NCBI GenBank assembly: GCA_013289855.1
Contig: JABCZD010000003.1
Coordinates: 62,001 to 126,000 of the forward strand
Direction: 5' to 3'
Length of the DNA stretch: 64,000 nt
Source: Acidobacteriota bacterium
GTDB taxonomy: Bacteria > Acidobacteriota > Terriglobia > Acidiferrales > UBA7541
Shown: piece after piece, positions 59,164 through 64,000 of the stretch
Numbering within the stretch: position 1 is the stretch's first letter
Layout: each line of letters starts with the position of its first letter
The notes under the pieces: generated by a model
What the model saw: only the letters and a program-made list of their open reading frames with translations
Databases searched by the model: none
What the model was told of the DNA's origin: nothing
Position numbers and translations under genes: made by a program

Positions 59164-60174
59164 ATGCCCCTCTCTGCCAATACCGCCGCGCCTAGCGCAA
59201 AGACCGGCCCAAACGCCGTCGCTGATGCCGCCACGTTCTCCCGCCCCGCAGGATTTCTCGGCGCCATCTACACCGTCGTCGCGTTCTTCCTCGAAGAAGG
59301 CATCAACGCCTGGGTTCACCTCACCGGCAAACGTATACGCAGCGGTGACCAGCCATGGCTAGACGCCCCGCTCGGCGAAAAAGGCCGAATCGGCACCGCC
59401 ATCTACGAACGCATCGCAGAAGCCGAACACCTGGAATCGCGCGTCCCCTCGAATGCCGGCCTCATCCCCGATTTCAACGCTCTTCGCGGCCCCTCCTTCG
59501 ACCCTTCGGCTATCCATCCCGCCATCCGCCATTTCTACGAGCACGCCGCACAATACCACCTCGACGTCTGGACCGAAGTCTCTCTCACCGGCCGTTTCTT
59601 CCTCTGGCTGCTCGTCGAATTCATCAGCCGCCGCATGGACCAGCTCAACTTCCCCATCTCTTCGCTCGAAGTTTCGCGCGGCATGAGCAGCCAAATCGTC
59701 CAGCTCATCGACCCGCAGTCCAACACCATCAAATACACCGGCTGGCTCCGCCGCTTAAAATCTTCCGGCCACGTCATCTACGCCGGCTTGTACTCTACCG
59801 TCCGCGTCCCCGGCGAAGAAAATCCCTGCGTGAAGGTCACCTTTCCCTGCCGTGGCACCGCCAACGTCTACCTCAGTCCGGTGCAACACAGCGACGGATC
59901 CTTTGGACTCGACTCATCCGGCTCCGCCTTCGGTCGCTCCGGCTTCTACCGCATGATCGCCAGCGGCCCCGATTTCCGCCGCGTGCGCTACGTCAAAACC
60001 CTCCACGAGCTTTTCCACGTCTACGTCGATGCCGAAGGCGTCCTCCGCACCGACCACAAAGTTTCCTTCCTCGGCATCACCATCATCCGCCTGCACTACA
60101 AAATGACGCCCCTGCCCGCGCAACCTGCCTCAAGCGAACGGACGCATGAACTCATCTCCGCCTCTACGAAATAG
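59164..60174 (+). CDS. hypothetical protein
   Basis: The 336-residue protein has one probable membrane-associated stretch near residue 30 (FLGAIYTVVAFFLEEGINAW) and another around 140 (GRFFLWLLVEFISRRM). Conserved-looking stretches include LESRVPSNAGLIPDFNALRG, NTIKYTGWLRRLKSSGHVIY and GVLRTDHKVSFLGITIIRLH. I do not recognise the family. The C-terminus has SxTK only. There is no Shine-Dalgarno before the ATG. Function unknown. Confidence 0.7.
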   Translation: MPLSANTAAPSAKTGPNAVADAATFSRPAGFLGAIYTVVAFFLEEGINAWVHLTGKRIRSGDQPWLDAPLGEKGRIGTAIYERIAEAEHLESRVPSNAGLIPDFNALRGPSFDPSAIHPAIRHFYEHAAQYHLDVWTEVSLTGRFFLWLLVEFISRRMDQLNFPISSLEVSRGMSSQIVQLIDPQSNTIKYTGWLRRLKSSGHVIYAGLYSTVRVPGEENPCVKVTFPCRGTANVYLSPVQHSDGSFGLDSSGSAFGRSGFYRMIASGPDFRRVRYVKTLHELFHVYVDAEGVLRTDHKVSFLGITIIRLHYKMTPLPAQPASSERTHELISASTK

Positions 60175-60275
60175 TCAAATTATCGATTTTCTTTACGAGG
60201 CCGGATCCTGCGGAACAGGGAAACTGCTGCATGCCGGTCGCCTCTTGCGTTAAACTACGCGGATAGGACAAGCAA

Positions 60276-60518
60276 ATGCCACTCGATTGGTCACAATGCC
60301 CCGCGGTCGAAAGCATCCCGGGGAAAGTTAGCGGAGCGTGGGTGCTTCGCGGGACACGCATGCCTGTCTCCGTCATCTTTGAGAACCTGGAAGCTGGAGC
60401 CAACATCGATGACATCCTGGAATGGTTTGAAGGCTTGGACCGCGAACAGATTAAGGCCGTAATTGAATTTGCGGCTCGCAGCCTCGATGAAACCCCGTCG
60501 TCCGCCTCTCTGCGCTGA
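60276..60518 (+). CDS. DUF433 antitoxin-like protein
   Basis: The 80-residue protein follows the DUF433 pattern: GKVSGAWVLRGTRMPVSVIF and LEAGANIDDILEWFEGLDRE. It is probably a DNA-binding antitoxin of a type II toxin-antitoxin pair. Its TGA overlaps the ATG of the next gene (ATGA-type overlap), so they are translationally coupled. Confidence 0.82.
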   Translation: MPLDWSQCPAVESIPGKVSGAWVLRGTRMPVSVIFENLEAGANIDDILEWFEGLDREQIKAVIEFAARSLDETPSSASLR

Positions 60519-60844
60519 TGCACGTTCTCTTTGATCAAGGAACCCCTGTCACCATCCGGCCTTTTCTTCTTGGACACCAAGTCGAAACCGCCGCACAAAG
60601 GCGTTGGGACGAGCTCAAAAATGGCGAATTGCTAAAGGCTGCGGAGGACGCTGGTTTCGATGTATTCGTGACGCCGGACAAGAATATTCGTTACCAACAA
60701 AATCTGGCGCTTTGCAGAATCGCCGTCGTTGTCCTGGGCAACCCGCAATGGCCGATTTTACGTCGGTATCTAGAAAGGGTGGTCGCTGCCGTGGACGCGG
60801 CACAGCCGGGCAGCTACACGGAGGTTGAGATTCCCGCGCGGTGA
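60518..60844 (+). CDS. DUF5615 PIN-like toxin candidate
   Basis: The 108-residue protein has the DUF5615 features: an N-terminal LFDQGTPVTIRPFLLGHQVE with an acidic residue (D6), and FDVFVTPDKNIRYQQNL with a conserved Asp/Lys. It resembles a PIN-like RNase fold. With the DUF433 gene it forms a candidate toxin-antitoxin pair. Toxicity is inferred from family and context. Confidence 0.8.
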   Translation: MHVLFDQGTPVTIRPFLLGHQVETAAQRRWDELKNGELLKAAEDAGFDVFVTPDKNIRYQQNLALCRIAVVVLGNPQWPILRRYLERVVAAVDAAQPGSYTEVEIPAR

Positions 60845-60883
60845 TGGTGGTGAATGAACGCGAATGCAGTCTGCAATTCCGCG

Positions 60884-61360
60884 CTAGTCGTGGCGCGCTC
60901 CATGCAACACATGCACCGCATGCGGCAACAAATGAGCAATCGCATCCAACGACTCCGCAGCACCCTTGGGACTCCCCGGCAAATTCACAATCAGCGTCTT
61001 ACCCGCACTAACCGCAATCGCCCGCGAAAGCACCGCCGTCGGAATTTTCTCACGACCCACTCGCCGCATCTCTTCGCCAATTCCAGGAATGATGCGCTCG
61101 GCGATAGCTTGCGTGGCTTCCGGCGCATTGTCTCGCGGACCCAATCCCGTCCCGCCCGTGGTCAAAATCACGTCCACGCGATTCGTATGCGCCAGCGCCC
61201 GCAGATGCTCGCTGATGCCCGTCAAATCATCAGAAAGAATATCCTCGGAAATAATCTCCCACCCAAGCCCGCGGCACACCGCCACCACCGCCGGGCCAGA
61301 CGCGTCTTCGCGTTCGCCTTTCGCAACGCTATCGCTAATTGTGACCACACCTATACGCAT
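60884..61360 (-). CDS. molybdopterin adenylyltransferase (MogA/MoaB family)
   Basis: This 158-residue protein has ILTTGGTGLGPRDNAPEATQ, the hallmark of MoaB/MogA, and SGPAVVAVCRGLGWEIISED. It adenylates molybdopterin in the cofactor pathway. Length and motif fit both MogA and MoaB. It lies downstream of the REC-DUF4388 gene on the same strand, near moaC and moeA. Confidence 0.92.
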   Translation of the reverse strand: MRIGVVTISDSVAKGEREDASGPAVVAVCRGLGWEIISEDILSDDLTGISEHLRALAHTNRVDVILTTGGTGLGPRDNAPEATQAIAERIIPGIGEEMRRVGREKIPTAVLSRAIAVSAGKTLIVNLPGSPKGAAESLDAIAHLLPHAVHVLHGARHD

Positions 61361-61384
61361 GGGGATAAAACGGCTTTCCGGTAG

Positions 61385-62149
61385 CTACTGCGTCTCCACG
61401 GCATCGGCCCTTTGGCTGGCCTCGTCCATCAATCGCATCGCTTCCATCAGCAGACCGGTGGTATTCCGCGTGGTGGTGGTGCGCGTCGAACCATTCGCCG
61501 CATTGAAATCAATCTCAAATTCGCCCGCGGTCCACAGCAAAACTTTGTAAACCGCCTCGTCCCCTTCAAGCCCGGCACCCTTCGCGTCCCGGCACTGTCC
61601 GCTGGCAAAATAAAGCTCCGCTCGTTCGCCCTGATTCTGCACAATCAGCCGGCAGGACTTCTGCCCCATCTCCAGCGATTGCATCAAGTCGATCATGCTC
61701 ATCTCTTCCAAACGCCCCTGAATCACTCCCGGCCGCGAAGCATGCTTCTGCAATTTTTCCAGATGCAACCGGTCCAGAACCTTCTTCGTGACGCGCACCA
61801 GGTCCTTCACCAGAAACGGTTTGGTGATGAACTCTTCCACGCCGTCCACCATTGGCCGCAGCCGCTCTTCAATGTCCGCGCGGCTGGCCATGAACAAAAA
61901 TGGTATGTGCCGCGTAGCTTCCCGTCCGCGCAACTTTTCAAACAGTTGCCTTCCGTCCAACCCCGGCATTTTGTAATCGCAGAGGATCGCGTCCGGTGGG
62001 TCATCAATCACGCGCAGCAATGCATCGGCGCCGTCCGCGGCAATGGCCACCTCGCACGCGCCTTCCAGCCCCTTAACAATCAGGTTGCGCACCAGCGGAT
62101 TATCGTCCGCCACCAGCAGCGTGATCCCGCTCTTGGAAGCTGCGCTCAT
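61385..62149 (-). CDS. response regulator with DUF4388 (PATAN) output domain
   Basis: The 254-residue protein has a REC domain with acidic pocket D15-D16, phospho-acceptor D58 ([12 protein letters not shown]) and K in [10 protein letters not shown] linker leads to a DUF4388 domain (about 145-240) with [20 protein letters not shown] and [23 protein letters not shown]4388 is found in bacterial signalling and gliding proteins. Its ATG overlaps the moaC stop by 4 bp, which couples it to molybdenum cofactor genes. Confidence 0.88.
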   Translation of the reverse strand: MSAASKSGITLLVADDNPLVRNLIVKGLEGACEVAIAADGADALLRVIDDPPDAILCDYKMPGLDGRQLFEKLRGREATRHIPFLFMASRADIEERLRPMVDGVEEFITKPFLVKDLVRVTKKVLDRLHLEKLQKHASRPGVIQGRLEEMSMIDLMQSLEMGQKSCRLIVQNQGERAELYFASGQCRDAKGAGLEGDEAVYKVLLWTAGEFEIDFNAANGSTRTTTTRNTTGLLMEAMRLMDEASQRADAVETQ

Positions 62150-62655
62150 CGCCCGCGCCCTTTGGAAGGTTTCGCTCGCGGCTTCGCCTTGCGGACATAA
62201 TCTCCGCTTTTCCCACCGGTCTTCTCAACCAGCGCGATGTCCGTGATTTCCATGCTCTTATCGAGGGCCTTGCACATGTCGTAGACCGTGAGGGCAGCCG
62301 CGCTGACGGCCACCAGCGCTTCCATTTCAACGCCGGTCTGGGCCGCCGTTGTGACGCTGGAACGCAGCAACACGCCATTTTGGCATAGCCGTGCAGTCAC
62401 ATCAATGTGCGTCAGCGGCAAAGGATGACAAAGAGGTATCCACTCCGCCGTCCGTTTGCAAGCCGCAATCCCCGCAATTCGCGCCACCTCCAGCGGATCC
62501 CCTTTAGGATTCTTCAGCCGCCGCACCGCCCGCACCACGCGCGGCGTCATCTTCACAAATCCTTCAGCCACCGCCGTACGGCTGGTTACAGCCTTCCCCG
62601 AAACGTCCACCATCGCCACCCGACCGCCGTCCCCGTAATGCGATAGCCTCTTCAA
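62146..62655 (-). CDS. moaC: cyclic pyranopterin monophosphate synthase
   Basis: The 169-residue enzyme has the MoaC motifs [33 protein letters not shown] and [20 protein letters not shown] with the catalytic Lys/Asp region. It makes cyclic pyranopterin monophosphate. The start is TTG, as the conserved LSHxDxxG motif begins just after. It overlaps the REC-DUF4388 gene by 4 bp. Confidence 0.95.
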   Translation of the reverse strand: MKRLSHYGDGGRVAMVDVSGKAVTSRTAVAEGFVKMTPRVVRAVRRLKNPKGDPLEVARIAGIAACKRTAEWIPLCHPLPLTHIDVTARLCQNGVLLRSSVTTAAQTGVEMEALVAVSAAALTVYDMCKALDKSMEITDIALVEKTGGKSGDYVRKAKPRAKPSKGRGR

Positions 62656-62658
62656 ATC

Positions 62659-62713
62659 GCGTCTCTCTCCGTCTTTCTCAGCGCGTTCTCTGCGCCCTCT
62701 GCGTCTCTGCGTT
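62659..62713. repeat. CGCAGAG short repeat run
   Basis: On the minus strand units ACGCAGAG, ACGCAGAGGG and CGCAGAGAA recur, ending ACGGAGAGAG, in the space between moeA and moaC. This short repeat type is widespread in bacterial genomes; a weaker example lies near 29045. Confidence 0.65.
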
Positions 62714-62739
62714 ATTCTTACTCCCCCGCTCCCGCCAGC

Positions 62740-63984
62740 TCACACCACTTCCCCACGCAACAAAATCGGCACCCGACTTCCCGCCGCCACATGCGACAAC
62801 TCCGCCGCCACCACCAAATAACAGTTCGCCTGCACCATCGCGCCAATATCCCCAGACCCCTGCCACTTCAGCGCCCGAACTCTACCAAACCCGCTCGCAG
62901 ATCCTGCGGAATCAGCCGACGCTTCCTCCCATTCCACCCGCGCCGGCAAAAAGTGCGTCATACCAGGCTTCTCCTGCAAATCCTCCGCCAGCACCACCTC
63001 CACAAACGGCAACGCCCGCGCCACCGCCCCGCTCCGCAAATCAATCGCCGGCGCCACAAAAAGCTCAAACGTTACCATCGTCGATACCGGATTCCCCGGG
63101 AGCCCAAACACCGGCTTACCCTGACACACCGCAAACACCGCGGGCTTCCCTGGCCGTATCGCCACCGCATCAAAAAAGAACTCCGCCCCCATCGAGCGCA
63201 ACACATCCTCCACCAAATCGTATTTCCCCATGGACACGCCGCCGGAAAGCACCAAGATATCTTCGCGCAGCCCAGCAGCAATCCTCTCCCGCAACTCCGC
63301 CTCGCGGTCCACCGCGTGCCCAAGCATCTCCGGCTCTCCACCCGCCGCGCGCACCTGCGCCGCCAGCGACACCGCATTGCTATTTCGAATCTGAAACGCC
63401 CCAGGCGTCTCCGCGAACGGCACAATCTCATCGCCTGTCGACAATATTGCCACCCGCGGCCGCCGCGCACACCGCAACACCGCCGCCCCAACCTGCGCCG
63501 CCTGCGCCAGCTCCGCATAACCCACGCGCATCCCGGCGCTCAGCACGATCTGTCCACTCGTAGCTTCACTACCCTGCGGTATCACGTTCTGCCCAGCCAC
63601 CGCACCGCGCGTAAAACGCACCACATCGCCCGCGCGCTCCGTGTGCTCAATCATCACCACCGCGTCCGCGCCCCCAGGCACCGCCGCCCCAGTCATAATC
63701 TGCAAACAAATCGCGCCGCCACCAAGCGCAGGTGGAGCATCCCCAGCCTTAATTTCCCCCAAGCAAGTAAGCGCCGCTCCCTCAATCGCCTCCGCCGCCC
63801 GCACCGCATACCCGTCCCGCGCCGACCGCGCAAACGGCGGATAGTCCCGGTCCGCCGTCACATCCCGCGCAAGCACACGCCCAGCAGCTTCGTCCAGAGA
63901 CACCTCTTCGACGCCGGCCGCGCCCGCCCCAACCTTCCCAAGTTGTTCGCAAATAATCCGCCGCGCCGCCTGATAACTAATCAT
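62740..63984 (-). CDS. moeA: molybdopterin molybdenumtransferase
   Basis: This 414-residue MoeA is complete. It shows RSARDGYAVRAAEAIEGAAL, IMTGAAVPGGADAVVMIEHT, LSTGDEIVPFAETPGAF, LSGGVSMGKYDLVEDVLRSM and GLPGNPVSTMVTFELFVAPA. It inserts molybdenum into molybdopterin. It begins 16 nt from the window end and is upstream of moaC on the same strand, with an 84-bp gap. Confidence 0.95.
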   Translation of the reverse strand: MISYQAARRIICEQLGKVGAGAAGVEEVSLDEAAGRVLARDVTADRDYPPFARSARDGYAVRAAEAIEGAALTCLGEIKAGDAPPALGGGAICLQIMTGAAVPGGADAVVMIEHTERAGDVVRFTRGAVAGQNVIPQGSEATSGQIVLSAGMRVGYAELAQAAQVGAAVLRCARRPRVAILSTGDEIVPFAETPGAFQIRNSNAVSLAAQVRAAGGEPEMLGHAVDREAELRERIAAGLREDILVLSGGVSMGKYDLVEDVLRSMGAEFFFDAVAIRPGKPAVFAVCQGKPVFGLPGNPVSTMVTFELFVAPAIDLRSGAVARALPFVEVVLAEDLQEKPGMTHFLPARVEWEEASADSAGSASGFGRVRALKWQGSGDIGAMVQANCYLVVAAELSHVAAGSRVPILLRGEVV

Positions 63985-64000
63985 GAAGAAGTAGTGGCGG

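Noticed and set aside
1-64000. tRNA, rRNA, insertion sequence or prophage genes
   Set aside because: I looked for the usual motifs (T-loop GGTTCGA pattern, transposase DDE motifs, phage structural genes) and found none that hold up.

Overview
The window reads as soil-type Acidobacteriota (class Terriglobia or close). The grounds are a long FtsX-type permease of the acidobacterial duplicated orphan permease (ADOP) architecture with no ATPase beside it, a secretin fused to TPR and cohesin-like domains and followed by two pseudopilins, a DUF3300/DUF2950 pair, a bacillithiol-type glycosyltransferase, an Hfq-like protein with an N-terminal extension, and several families I associate with this phylum. 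Base composition is GC-rich and even. I see no rRNA, tRNA, insertion sequence, prophage or CRISPR array.

Layout. 1-8 kb: the tail of a GH36 alpha-galactosidase, a class III nucleotidyl cyclase, an aldo/keto reductase, two proteins of unknown function, then pepA and smpB. 8-12 kb: a secretin-cohesin lipoprotein with two GspG-like pseudopilins, then a 44-residue gene on the other strand with a strong Shine-Dalgarno and a terminator. 12-22 kb: an ArsR/SRPBCC pair with a promoter-embedded inverted repeat, the ADOP permease, a run of exported proteins (beta-propeller, OmpA-like, unknown, HAD phosphatase), a stand-alone receiver and a divergent zinc ribbon. 22-29 kb: a repeat-rich spacer, a Cys/His ORF running into tmk, then tmk-holB, an Hfq-like gene, a thioesterase, an SDR and bshA. 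29-42 kb: envelope and metabolic genes, including DUF3300/DUF2950, a DUF805-SRPBCC fusion, a GbsR-like regulator, a Tat-exported vanadium haloperoxidase, a LytS-like kinase, a cupin, and a ribA-thiS pair.

42-58 kb is a respiratory block. A 12-gene complex I operon (nuoA, C, D, a fused EF, G, H, J, K, L, M, N plus a small membrane protein) starts at a near-consensus promoter only about 5 nt before the nuoA start codon. nuoB and nuoI are absent from the operon, nuoE and nuoF are fused, and NuoG carries an eight-cysteine ferredoxin-like segment instead of the usual four. The Fo genes of ATP synthase (atpZ, atpI-like, atpB, atpE) converge on it from the other strand across a shared hairpin. 58-64 kb: proC, a protein of unknown function, a DUF433/DUF5615 toxin-antitoxin-like pair, and a molybdenum cofactor cluster (mogA/moaB, moaC, moeA) with a REC-DUF4388 regulator overlapping moaC by 4 bp.

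A dispersed palindrome with a GGCACGGCATGCCGTGCC-like core recurs five times, mostly between genes. It looks like a REP-type element family. The strongest leads are the altered complex I operon, the leaderless-type promoters, the small basic-protein gene, and the repeat family.
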